Below, in pieces: positions 15,058 through 22,130 of a stretch of DNA of 22,130 bases. The DNA comes from DASVAL01 sp035649575 (GTDB taxonomy: Bacteria; Planctomycetota; UBA1135; UBA2386), in NCBI GenBank assembly GCA_035649575.1, contig DASRJH010000198.1, positions 1-22,130 on the forward strand, read 5' to 3'. The notes below the pieces were generated by a model. It was not told the DNA's origin and did not search any database. It saw only the letters and a list, made by a program, of their open reading frames with translations. Position 1 is the stretch's first letter; every line of letters starts with the position of its first letter. Both the position numbers and the translations under genes were made by a program.

Positions 15058-15062
15058 AGAGT
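15057..15062 (+). promoter_or_regulatory. Candidate -10 element for the CarboxypepD_reg-like gene
   Basis: TAGAGT ends 12 nt before ATG 15075, so the transcript would have almost no leader. Same TAnnnT pattern as elsewhere in the window. Confidence 0.3.
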
Positions 15063-15074
15063 GGCGCACGAATC

Positions 15075-16703
15075 ATGGACGTCGCTCGCGAGACGCATCC
15101 GAATCGACGCCGCGCGGTGATCGCGATCGTGTGCGCCGTGGTGGCGGTGTGCGCCGTGGTCGCAACGTGGCCGAGCGGCGACCCGGCGGCAGTCGCGCAC
15201 CCGCTGGCGGCCCGCGAGCTCGAACCGGCGGTGCCCGCGAGCGGGCCGCTCGTGCCGGAGCCAAGGCGGCAAGAGATCGCCGCGGCGGAGCATGCCGACC
15301 ACCAGGTTGCCGACGACAGGAGCACCGTGCGGTTCCTGTTCGACGCGTTCGACACGTGGGCCGCGAAAGGGGCGTGCCTGGTCGCGCTATTCGGACCTGC
15401 CGACGGCGCCGTGCAGGTGGCCGCGGCGTTCAGTCCGTTCACGGTGCACGTACACGCTTCGAGCCAAGAGTGGCTGATCGACGAAGGTTTGCTGCGCCGT
15501 GTGCGCACGCGGGCCGGGCAGACGCTGCGAGTGCCGCTCGGCGAGTCCGTCAACAGCCCGAAGCGGAGCGACAGTGGGGACCTCAGTAGCGCCATCGCGT
15601 GGCCGAGCGCTGTCGCGGCGGCTCCGTTCCGCGAGAGGCCAGACTGGTTCGAGCCCGGCAGTGTCGCCATCGTCGAACGACAACGCAGCGGCACACCCGC
15701 GTGCCGGCTGTGCGTCGAGGTGCTGACCGCAGAACGCGCGTTCGCGAAGGAGGGCGTCGTCTTAGTCACGAACACCGCCACCGGCCAGCTCACTGCGGCA
15801 ACGAGGAAGGACCGGACGTTCGACGTCAGCAATCTGGCGGCTGGCACGTATACGGTTCGGGCGGCGAGCCTGGACGGCCGCGCGCAGCGCGTCGTCGAGG
15901 TGCGCGGCGAGACGACGATCCAGCTCGTGCTGCAGCGCGGCCCCGAAGTGCGTGGCCGCGTGGTCGATCGCGACGGCGCGCCGGTCGCCCGTTCCCGCAT
16001 CGTGTGGACCGCGGGTGACGAGTATCGCAACCAGGAACTGACGGCTCTCGACGGCACGTTCGTCGTGCCCGACGTCTGCGGTGCCGTCGGAAGCGTCTGG
16101 GCATGCGTTCCGGGCGAGACGTCGCAGCTGCCCGCCGTCGGCCGCGTCGTCGGCCCTGGCGAACCCGTCGAGCTCGTGCTCGACAAACAGCGGTGCCGCG
16201 GCTCGCTGCAGGTCCGCGTCGCGGTACCCGAAGGCGTGTTGCCGCGCGACGTCAGTGTGCGTCTGTGGCAGCAAGAGAGCGGGCTCGGTGTTCGCCTCGT
16301 GCAAGGGAAGTCCGACGAGGGAGCCGCCCAGCTCGGTCGCGACGACATCCCGGCGGGTCATTACCGTCTCGAGATCCATTGCCCGCGCTTCGGCGCGATC
16401 GATGCGGGAACGCACTGGCTCGACGGAACGGGCCCAGTCGCACTCGACCTCGCGCTGCCGCCGGTAGCGCACGTTACGTTCACGCTGCCGCCTGACGCGT
16501 CCCAACCCGCGGCGAACGCGTTCGAGCTCGTGCGCGTAGGCGCCGCGGTCGACATCCTGATCCCGACCGGGCCAGCGTTTGCCGGCCCGCACGTGCTCGG
16601 TCCCGGGCGATATGCGGTCTGGTGGCGCGGCGCGGCGGGCCTCCGATCGCACGAGTTCGCCGTCACCATGGCCGGCGCAACGACGGTCGAGCTTCCGCGG
16701 TGA
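15075..16703 (+). CDS. Membrane-anchored protein with carboxypeptidase-regulatory-like domains
   Basis: A 542-residue protein. An RRR cluster (11-13) followed by one hydrophobic helix (AVIAIVCAVVAVCAVVATW, 14-32) predicts a single N-terminal membrane anchor with the rest outside the cytoplasm. Residues about 40-215 have no recognised domain. At about 215-290 and 290-350 are two beta-sandwich units; the second, VRGRVVDRDGAPVARSRIVW followed by TALDGTFVVPDV, has the pattern of carboxypeptidase-regulatory-like or CnaB-like domains. Further beta-rich repeats run to the end (LGRDDIPAGHYRLEIHCP, then GPGRYAVWWRG). No peptidase or isopeptide Lys/Asn triad was identified. It is followed by 205 nt before the next gene and is probably monocistronic. 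A structural or binding role at the cell surface is likely; nothing more specific is supported. Confidence 0.8.
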   Translation: MDVARETHPNRRRAVIAIVCAVVAVCAVVATWPSGDPAAVAHPLAARELEPAVPASGPLVPEPRRQEIAAAEHADHQVADDRSTVRFLFDAFDTWAAKGACLVALFGPADGAVQVAAAFSPFTVHVHASSQEWLIDEGLLRRVRTRAGQTLRVPLGESVNSPKRSDSGDLSSAIAWPSAVAAAPFRERPDWFEPGSVAIVERQRSGTPACRLCVEVLTAERAFAKEGVVLVTNTATGQLTAATRKDRTFDVSNLAAGTYTVRAASLDGRAQRVVEVRGETTIQLVLQRGPEVRGRVVDRDGAPVARSRIVWTAGDEYRNQELTALDGTFVVPDVCGAVGSVWACVPGETSQLPAVGRVVGPGEPVELVLDKQRCRGSLQVRVAVPEGVLPRDVSVRLWQQESGLGVRLVQGKSDEGAAQLGRDDIPAGHYRLEIHCPRFGAIDAGTHWLDGTGPVALDLALPPVAHVTFTLPPDASQPAANAFELVRVGAAVDILIPTGPAFAGPHVLGPGRYAVWWRGAAGLRSHEFAVTMAGATTVELPR

Positions 16704-16896
16704 CGGCGACGGCGGATGGATGGCGGAGAACCGGCTACGGACGGCGGTGCGGCGATGGCAGGCACCGCTGCAACGACCCTGCCCGCAGCAATGCCGGCGG
16801 CCGTCCGATCGGCATGTAGGTTGCTCGTGTCAGCGCATGCGCCATGTCCTCTCGTCGTTCCTTGCGTTCACCACCTTTCGTCACGTCCGAGCCGGA

Positions 16897-16902
16897 TACG
16901 AT
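16897..16902 (+). promoter_or_regulatory. Candidate -10 element for the repeat-propeller gene
   Basis: TACGAT within GGATACGATG ends 6 nt before ATG 16909, which would give a leaderless transcript. Pattern match only. Confidence 0.35.
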
Positions 16903-16908
16903 GCGGCA

Positions 16909-18411
16909 ATGAAGGGTAGCGACCTCGTGCACGACGGCGCCGCGCGCGCCGGAGTCGTTTCGTCGGTGATCACCTGGATCGGTCTCGCGCTGCCAATCAC
17001 CGCACAATGCGCAACCTCGTGGTCCGGGTCGCCGCCGCCCAACCTGATCGGCACGAGCTACGCAACGTGCACGTGGGACCCCGACGGCAGCGGGCCGCTG
17101 CCGGGCAAGCTCGTCGCCGCGTACCACGTGCCGGCCCCGCCGTTCCAGGTTCGCCAGGCGGTCGCCGCACTCGACACGGCGACGCTCGCGTGGACGACGC
17201 TCGCCGCGTCGGAGTCCGCGACGATCTTCTGCATGCTGCCGATGCCGAACGGCGACCTGCTCGTCGGCGGCAACTTCGGGTTCGTCAGCGGCGCGGTCGA
17301 TCTCGCGCGCTTCGACGGCACGTCGTGGAGCCAGTTCGCAACGGCAACCGACGGCACCGTGTTCGCGATGGCGCGGCTGTCGAACGGTGACATCGTCGTC
17401 GGCGGCAACTTCAACGCGATGGTTCCGTCGTGGCTGCCAGCGCGCAACCTGGCGCGCTGGGACGGCACAACGTGGCACGAGCTGGCGATGCCTGCGAGCG
17501 TGTTCGGCAACACGTCGGTCCAGGCGCTCGCCGTTCTGCCGAACGGCGATCTCGTCGTGTCGACGACCACGACGACGGAGTTCGTCGTGCGCTGGGACGG
17601 CGCCGCGTGGCACTCGATGGGCGCCGGACTGAACGGCAGCGTGAGATGCCTCACTGTACTGCCCGACGGCAGCGTGTTCGCCGGCGGTCAGTTCACGGGC
17701 TCGGGATCGGTGCCGCTGCAGTACATGGCCCGCTTCGACGGCGCCGCGTGGCAGCCGTTCGGCGGTGGTGCGCAGTCGTGGGTGTCGACGTCGACGCTGC
17801 TGCCGAACGGCGACCTGCTGGTCGGCGGCATCTTCACATCGATCGGCGGCGTCGCGGCACAGAGCATCGCGCGCTGGGACGGCACGACGTGGTGGCCGGT
17901 CGGGCCTGGCCTCGCGCACGTGCGCAGCGTCTCGGTGGCGCCGGGTGGCCGCATCCTCGCCGGCAGCAACTCCGGAGTCGCCAGTGCCGCGTCGCCGTGC
18001 GCGCCCACGGTCGCTTCCGTTCCGACCGCGTGCATCGGACCCGCGGGCCCCGTGACGCTGGCCGCCGAGACCTACCCGTGGCTCGGCGCTACGTTCGTGT
18101 CGCGCGCGAACGGCTTCACCAGCACGTCCCTGGCGGTCGCGATCCTCGGCTTCGCATCGGTGAACGTGCCGCTGTCCGCGATCCATCCCGCGGGGCTGCC
18201 GAACTGCGACCTGCTCGCCAGCCCGGACCTGCTCGCGCTGACACTGCCGGTTGCGGGCAGCGCGCCGTACTCGATCCCGCTGCCGAACGCGGCATCGCTG
18301 CTCGGTCTGCAGCTGTTCCACCAGTTCGCGCAGGTCGCGCTCGACCCTCAAGGCGCGATCGTGTCGCTCAGCAGCTCGAACGCGCTGATCCTGACGCTCG
18401 GTGATTACTGA
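16909..18411 (+). CDS. Secreted repeat beta-propeller protein with C-terminal surface module
   Basis: A 500-residue exported protein. The signal peptide has a long N-region and ends ITA before Gln33. Residues about 100-365 hold five or six repeats of about 46 residues with the pattern LPNGDLLVGGNF, a short loop, LARWDGTTW and a Gly turn; this delta-60/kelch-like repeat predicts a beta-propeller. Residues about 375-500 are the shared end module (CIGPAGPVTLAAETYPWLGA, NCDLLASPDLLAL, LLGLQLFHQFAQVALDPQG). ATG 16909 was chosen as the first Met in front of a signal-like helix and because a promoter-like TACGAT lies just upstream. A longer open extension to 16579 has no domain and overlaps the preceding gene. 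Ligand unknown. Confidence 0.87.
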   Translation: MKGSDLVHDGAARAGVVSSVITWIGLALPITAQCATSWSGSPPPNLIGTSYATCTWDPDGSGPLPGKLVAAYHVPAPPFQVRQAVAALDTATLAWTTLAASESATIFCMLPMPNGDLLVGGNFGFVSGAVDLARFDGTSWSQFATATDGTVFAMARLSNGDIVVGGNFNAMVPSWLPARNLARWDGTTWHELAMPASVFGNTSVQALAVLPNGDLVVSTTTTTEFVVRWDGAAWHSMGAGLNGSVRCLTVLPDGSVFAGGQFTGSGSVPLQYMARFDGAAWQPFGGGAQSWVSTSTLLPNGDLLVGGIFTSIGGVAAQSIARWDGTTWWPVGPGLAHVRSVSVAPGGRILAGSNSGVASAASPCAPTVASVPTACIGPAGPVTLAAETYPWLGATFVSRANGFTSTSLAVAILGFASVNVPLSAIHPAGLPNCDLLASPDLLALTLPVAGSAPYSIPLPNAASLLGLQLFHQFAQVALDPQGAIVSLSSSNALILTLGDY

Positions 18412-18490
18412 GCGTCCCTGCGCATCGGCGAGCTTCGCCCACTGGTTCTCGTCGTAGGCCCTGATCGGCGGAACCTGATCGCGCCAAGAC

Positions 18491-18542
18491 GCCGCTGCCG
18501 GCAACGGGCAGCGGCCGGCTGATCGTCCGATCGGTTGCCGGC
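18491..18542. terminator. Competing hairpins between convergent genes (putative terminator)
   Basis: GCCGCTGCC (18491-18499) pairs perfectly with GGCAGCGGC (18507-18515) across a 7-nt loop. The overlapping GCCGGCAAC (18497-18505) can instead pair with GTTGCCGGC (18534-18542). Both structures lie in the 219-nt gap between two converging secreted-protein genes. No U-tract follows, so termination is inferred from position. Confidence 0.4.
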
Positions 18543-18630
18543 AAGCAGCGGCCCCGACGGCAGACAACGAAATGAGGTCGCGGGCCGACGGGTGGAAACG
18601 GGCGTCGCAGCGCCGTGCGGCTGGCGTGCC

Positions 18631-19992
18631 TCACCGGATGCGGCGGACCTCGGCGTTGCTGCCCTGCCAGATGCCGAGCGCGGGATCGAACGCGAACGCC
18701 TGCAGGTGCAACGGCAGGTTCGTCCACTCCGGCGTCTGCGTCGCAGGCACGAAGGTCACGGCGAACTGACCTGCGGCATCGAGCAGCCCCACGAGCAACA
18801 GACTGGCCGAGCCCGTCAACAGGAACGGCTCGGCACTGAAGCCCGGCAGCGCGAAGTAGCCTGGTGCCAGATCGACGACGAGAACGAAGAGTTGCGAGGC
18901 AACTGTCGGCGCATCGAGTCCGAGAGTCACGGGCTGCGTCGCCTGCAGATCGCCGCCGCTCGGTGCAGAGCCGGTGAGCGAGAGCACGGGCCGCGGCGGC
19001 AAGCCGAGCTGGATCTGACCACCGCCGGTCGTCGGCGGACCAGACACGAAACCCACACCACCGGAGACCGCGATGGAACCGAACACCTCAACGGTCGCCG
19101 GACCCTGCGCTTCGATGCCAGGGCCACCGGTGCTGAAGACGCCGAAGCCGCCCAGGACCGGCGCGTCGCCGCCGGCAATGGAGTTGGTCGCCGATCCGGA
19201 CACCCGCACGGTGGTGTTGCCCGCAGCGCGCAACCCGGTACCACCCCCCGTCCACGACGAAGGACCGAGAGGGGTGGCGGAACCACCGGCGAGATTCGTT
19301 CGGGTCAGATGCACCGTGGCATCGAGCACGGTGAGACCGTTGCCCCCACCGATGAACGCGTACCACGCCGGCGCGACGGGTGAGCCACCGGACAAGAGAC
19401 ACGCGTCGGCAACGAACAGAGCACCACCGTTGACGATCGCGCCACCGGCGCCGGCAACGGTCACGACAGTTGCCGGCTCGAACCACCCACCGCGAAACAC
19501 GCAACGCGACGCGTGCACGGCGATACCCGTCACGGCGAGACCGTTCCCACCCGAAAGCCCGGTCATCGTCGCGGGCTCGGAGATCACATCGGTCAGCACT
19601 GCGGTGCCCGCCGTCGCCACTCCGGCGCCGGCGATCGCGAGCCGGCTCGCCAACCCCGGCAAGTCGCGCCGGATCGTGACACCCGACAGCCGGAACGTCG
19701 TGCCGACGGGCGGCGCCGTGATCGTGACGTAGTCGAGGACCATGCCCACGATGAGCGGCCCGTCGATGAACGTCGTCGCGTGACCGTCCCCGAGGATCGT
19801 CAGCGCCTTGCCGCTTGCGTGGAACGGTTCGTAATGGCCGGGAGCCACGAGCAACGTATCGCCGCTCGCCACCGCCGCGACCGCAGCCAGCAACGACGTG
19901 AAGTGCACACCGGGACCGGGAGTGTCGTCGACGATCCAGGTGGTCTGGGCCGAAGCAAGCGAAGCGAGCAGCGCCGTGAGCAGGAACCGCAT
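18631..19992 (-). CDS. Secreted parallel beta-helix-like protein with C-terminal surface module
   Basis: A 453-residue exported protein. Residues 1-15 form a short signal peptide (ASA before Gln16). TTWIVDDTPGPGVHFTSL with AVASGDTLLVAPGHYEPF (about 17-55) is the usual opening of secreted pectin-lyase-like right-handed beta-helices, and Gly/Thr/Val-rich short strands with repeated GGNGLTV, GGGTGLRAAG and GGPGIEAQG turns continue to about 320. Residues about 335-453 hold the shared module (QATQPVTLGLDAP, SASLLLVGLLDAAGQ, LPLHLQAFAFDPALGIWQGS). No catalytic Asp or Arg cluster of pectate lyase was identified, so an enzymatic role is not claimed. ATG 19992 was chosen because the signal peptide begins there; upstream in-frame residues are Arg/Pro-rich and cover the promoter-like site. 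The next gene upstream is rfbB, same strand, 69 nt away. Confidence 0.87.
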   Translation of the reverse strand: MRFLLTALLASLASAQTTWIVDDTPGPGVHFTSLLAAVAAVASGDTLLVAPGHYEPFHASGKALTILGDGHATTFIDGPLIVGMVLDYVTITAPPVGTTFRLSGVTIRRDLPGLASRLAIAGAGVATAGTAVLTDVISEPATMTGLSGGNGLAVTGIAVHASRCVFRGGWFEPATVVTVAGAGGAIVNGGALFVADACLLSGGSPVAPAWYAFIGGGNGLTVLDATVHLTRTNLAGGSATPLGPSSWTGGGTGLRAAGNTTVRVSGSATNSIAGGDAPVLGGFGVFSTGGPGIEAQGPATVEVFGSIAVSGGVGFVSGPPTTGGGQIQLGLPPRPVLSLTGSAPSGGDLQATQPVTLGLDAPTVASQLFVLVVDLAPGYFALPGFSAEPFLLTGSASLLLVGLLDAAGQFAVTFVPATQTPEWTNLPLHLQAFAFDPALGIWQGSNAEVRRIR

Positions 19993-20016
19993 GGGGAACC
20001 TCGGGGACGGCCGCCA

Positions 20017-20022
20017 AGGATA
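20017..20022 (-). promoter_or_regulatory. Candidate -10 element for the beta-helix-protein gene
   Basis: On the minus strand the site reads GGTATCCT with TATCCT as core, 24 nt before ATG 19992. It falls in the 69-nt gap after rfbB, suggesting that the beta-helix gene has its own promoter. Confidence 0.4.
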
Positions 20023-20061
20023 CCTGTACCGGTGCACGCTGATAGTGGGACAGCGTCGAGC

Positions 20062-21072
20062 TCAGCGCCCGCCGTACTGCTGCTCGTAGTAGGCCTTGTA
20101 GGCGCCGCTGCGCACGCGCTCCCACCACGGCTTGTTCGCGACATACCAATCGACCGTCTGGCGCAACCCGGTCTCGAACGAATGCCGCGGCTTCCACCCC
20201 AGCAGCGCGCGTGCCTTGCTCGAGTCCATCGCGTACCGCCGATCGTGGCCGGGCCGGTCCTTCACGTAATGGATCAGCTCCTCGCCCTTGCCGCAGAGGC
20301 GCAGGATCTCCTTCACGACGAACAGGTTCTCGCGTTCGGCGTCGCCGCCGAAGTTGTAGACCTCGCCGGCCTTGCCCTTCTCCATCGCGAGCAGCACACC
20401 CTCGCAGTGATCGCTCACGTGGATCCAGTCGCGCACGTTCCTGCCGTCGCCGTACACCGGCAGCTGCTTGCCCTCGAGCGCGTTCGCGATCATCAACGGG
20501 ATCAGCTTCTCGGGAAACTGATAGGGACCGTAGTTGTTCGAGCAGCGCGTGATCACGCAGTCCATGTGGTGCGTGTGCCCCGCGGCGCGCACGAGCAGAT
20601 CGCTGCCGGCCTTGCTCGCCGAATACGGCGAGTTCGGCTGCAGCGGAGTCTCCTCGGTGAAGTAACCCCACGCGGGCAGTGAGCCATACACCTCGTCGGT
20701 GCTCACGTGCACGAAGCGCTTCACCTGGTAGATGCGGCTCTTGTCGAGCAGCACCTGCGTGCCCACGACGTTCGTTCTCACGAAGGCCGTCGCGTCCATC
20801 ACCGATCGGTCGACGTGGCTCTCGGCAGCGAAGTGCACGACGATGTCGGGGCGGTGCGCCGCGAACACCCCTTCCATTGCGACCGGGTCGGCGATGTCGC
20901 CGCGCACGAACCTGTTGCGCGGGTGCTTCTCGACGTCGCGCAGGTTCTCGAGGTTGCCCGCATAGGTGAGCGCGTCGACGTTCACGACCACGTGATCGCT
21001 GCCGAGCAGCAGCATGCGCACGAAGTTCGAGCCGATGAACCCGGCTCCGCCGGTGACGAGGATCTTGCTCAA
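20062..21072 (-). CDS. rfbB: dTDP-glucose 4,6-dehydratase
   Basis: RfbB (RmlB) converts dTDP-glucose to dTDP-4-keto-6-deoxyglucose, the second step of dTDP-L-rhamnose synthesis. The 336-residue length is normal. It has the SDR nucleotide turn VTGGAGFIGSNFV (6-18), FAAESHVDRS, the dehydratase catalytic STDEVYGS (Thr-Asp-Glu), YSASKAGSD with the catalytic Tyr/Lys, and CSNNYGPYQFPEKLIPL, all family hallmarks. The start is TTG at 21072, supported by GGAG 8 nt upstream; no in-frame ATG or GTG lies nearby upstream. It follows rfbD by 60 nt on the same strand. The product is probably used for surface polysaccharide or glycoprotein rhamnosylation. Confidence 0.95.
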   Translation of the reverse strand: MSKILVTGGAGFIGSNFVRMLLLGSDHVVVNVDALTYAGNLENLRDVEKHPRNRFVRGDIADPVAMEGVFAAHRPDIVVHFAAESHVDRSVMDATAFVRTNVVGTQVLLDKSRIYQVKRFVHVSTDEVYGSLPAWGYFTEETPLQPNSPYSASKAGSDLLVRAAGHTHHMDCVITRCSNNYGPYQFPEKLIPLMIANALEGKQLPVYGDGRNVRDWIHVSDHCEGVLLAMEKGKAGEVYNFGGDAERENLFVVKEILRLCGKGEELIHYVKDRPGHDRRYAMDSSKARALLGWKPRHSFETGLRQTVDWYVANKPWWERVRSGAYKAYYEQQYGGR

Positions 21073-21132
21073 GCTACGTGCTCCATGGCTGCGGTGGGGC
21101 TGTCTGCCTCTCGAGAGCTTGCCATCTTGTGC

Positions 21133-22050
21133 TCAATACTGCTTGCCGCGCAACGGCCCGCCCTGCCCCGGCCCTACTTGCGCATTGGCCGCTGCGTCGA
21201 GCACAAGGTGCCGCCGCAGCGAGTCGACGTAGTGTGGCATCGGCTTGCCGCGCAGCTTCGCGAGGTCCGTGGTGTCGAGCACCGACCACGCGGGCCGCTT
21301 CGCGGGACGTTTGAGGTCGGCCGCGAGCTGCGTGCCGACGACCACGTGCCCGAGCCCGGCCTCGCGCAGGATGTCCTGCGCGAACTCATGCCACGAGCAC
21401 TGCCCCTCGTTCGCGGCGTGGTAGATGCCCCCCTTGGCCTTCGACTCGCAGACGTCGAGCAGCGCCTCGGCGAGGTCGTGCGTCATCGTGGGCCGGCCGA
21501 TCTGGTCCGTGACGACCGTGAGCGGCTGCCCCGCCCGCGCGCGGTCGAGGATCGCGCGCGGAAAGTTCGCGCCGCCGGGACCGAACACCCAGCTCGTGCG
21601 CACGACGTAGAAATCGGAACGCCCGTGAGCGAGCACGGCCTCTTCGCCGAGCCGCTTGCTCGCGCCGTAGACCGACAGCGGCCTCGGCACCGCATCGACC
21701 GGATATGGCACCTTCGACGCGCCGTCGAAGACGAAGTCGGTGCTCACGTACATCATCCCGGCCCCCACCGCCGCCGCGGCTTCGGCGACCCATGCAGTCG
21801 CGAGCCCGTTGATGCGATACGCGGCAAGCGGTTCGGCTTCGCACCCGTCGACGTTCGTGATCGCGCCGCAGTGCACGACGAACCTCGGTTGCTCGGCGCC
21901 CACAACGCGCACGATCGCACCACGGCTCTCGAGCGGCATCTCGGCCACGTCGACCCCCATCACAGTGCGCCCTCGCTGTTTGCCGAGCGACACGACGGCG
22001 CGGCCGAGCTGGCCCTGCGCACCGGTCACGAGGTAGTCGCATCGGCTCAT
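21133..22050 (-). CDS. rfbD: dTDP-4-dehydrorhamnose reductase
   Basis: RfbD (RmlD) reduces dTDP-4-dehydrorhamnose to dTDP-L-rhamnose with NAD(P)H, the last step of the pathway. The 305-residue protein has the nucleotide turn VTGAQGQLGRAV (8-19), VVHCGAITNVDGCE, the strand YVSTDFVFDG and YGASKRLGE with the catalytic Tyr/Lys. DQIGRPTMTHDLAEAL matches the family's substrate region. The C terminus has about 20 extra Gly/Pro/Gln-rich residues. ATG 22050 was chosen because AAGG lies 4 nt upstream and the Rossmann strand starts five residues later; an ATG at 22065 would overlap the preceding stop. It is 7 nt after an rfbA-like gene. No rfbC (epimerase) is seen in the window. Confidence 0.94.
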   Translation of the reverse strand: MSRCDYLVTGAQGQLGRAVVSLGKQRGRTVMGVDVAEMPLESRGAIVRVVGAEQPRFVVHCGAITNVDGCEAEPLAAYRINGLATAWVAEAAAAVGAGMMYVSTDFVFDGASKVPYPVDAVPRPLSVYGASKRLGEEAVLAHGRSDFYVVRTSWVFGPGGANFPRAILDRARAGQPLTVVTDQIGRPTMTHDLAEALLDVCESKAKGGIYHAANEGQCSWHEFAQDILREAGLGHVVVGTQLAADLKRPAKRPAWSVLDTTDLAKLRGKPMPHYVDSLRRHLVLDAAANAQVGPGQGGPLRGKQY

Positions 22051-22057
22051 GAAACCT

Positions 22058-22130
22058 TCACACATCCATCCGGTTGGCCCCGTTCTCGCGGATCAACGTG
22101 GCCGAACGATAGAGCGACTCGAACGTGCCG
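22058..22130 (-). CDS. rfbA: C-terminal end of a probable glucose-1-phosphate thymidylyltransferase (partial)
   Basis: The last 23 codons of a gene that enters from beyond the window end read GTFESLYRSATLIRENG followed by ANRMDV and TGA. GT-x-ESL with a following helix resembles the GTHDSLL end region of RfbA/RmlA-type sugar nucleotidyltransferases, and the position 7 nt before rfbD in a dTDP-rhamnose cluster supports this. The fragment is too short to exclude another nucleotidyltransferase. Confidence 0.55.
   Translation of the reverse strand, partial: GTFESLYRSATLIRENGANRMDV

Noticed and set aside
12749..16348. A 1199-codon minus-strand open frame
   Set aside because: Crosses lutC, the kelch gene in another frame and two plus-strand genes; composition is Ser/Thr/Arg/Pro-rich with no recognisable fold.
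16833..16842. 10-bp palindrome GCGCATGCGC in the 16704-16908 gap
   Set aside because: Such palindromes are frequent by chance in GC-rich DNA, and it is not placed next to a promoter-like site.
18631..19992. Pectate-lyase activity for the beta-helix protein
   Set aside because: The fold signal is fair, but no catalytic Asp/Arg or calcium-binding cluster was identified.
21108..21117. 10-bp palindrome CTCTCGAGAG between rfbD and rfbB
   Set aside because: No loop or T-tract and no link to the TTG start beyond being in the gap; taken as chance.

Overview
The window is GC-rich and almost fully coding. It most likely comes from a Planctomycetota genome, probably a deep-branching, uncultured-type lineage. 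This is inferred from three things: a SpoVG with a zinc ribbon set inside its core domain, many secreted beta-propeller, kelch and beta-helix proteins carrying one recurring end module, and a dense mix of housekeeping operons with surface-protein genes. No 16S gene or tRNA was seen to confirm it.

Layout. (1) Positions 1-1156, minus strand: a DUF2520 Rossmann oxidoreductase (possible PanG-type ketopantoate reductase) followed 4 bp later by a partial type I 3-dehydroquinate dehydratase. (2) Positions 1292-5126, minus strand: a packed operon in the order pssA, folK-panC fusion, ispE, spoVG, closed by an intrinsic terminator near 1219-1248. It joins phospholipid, folate, pantothenate and isoprenoid synthesis. 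(3) Positions 5394-8530, plus strand: a tandem pair of about 505-511 aa secreted paralogues. The second runs by a 4-nt stop/start overlap into rsmE, and rsmE by another into a Gfo/Idh/MocA-like gene and then lutA, lutB and lutC (to 13103). The lut genes encode oxidation of L-lactate to pyruvate. (4) Position 13126-14481, minus: a secreted kelch-type protein, converging on lutC with only a hairpin between. (5) Positions 14597-18411, plus: a small coiled-coil protein, a membrane-anchored protein with carboxypeptidase-regulatory-like domains, and a secreted repeat propeller. (6) Positions 18631-19992, minus: a secreted beta-helix-like protein. (7) Positions 20062-22130, minus: rfbB, rfbD and the last codons of an rfbA-like gene, for dTDP-L-rhamnose synthesis.

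The most interesting pattern is a roughly 100-120 residue module shared by five secreted proteins here. It lies at the N terminus of the tandem paralogues and at the C terminus of the kelch, propeller and beta-helix proteins. All five also have a predicted signal-peptidase site of the form x-A followed by Gln. This looks like a lineage-specific surface-protein family with a common module of unknown job. Other notable points are the FolK-PanC fusion, a DUF2520 protein close to panC, and a Gfo/Idh/MocA-like protein without the usual EKP motif coupled to lutABC.

No stretch of more than 300 bases lacks a gene. The longest gaps are 5127-5393 (divergent promoters plus a perfect 9-bp inverted repeat), 18412-18630 (competing hairpins between convergent genes) and 16704-16908 (only a short palindrome and a promoter-like site). 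No tRNA, rRNA, CRISPR array, insertion sequence or riboswitch was recognised.
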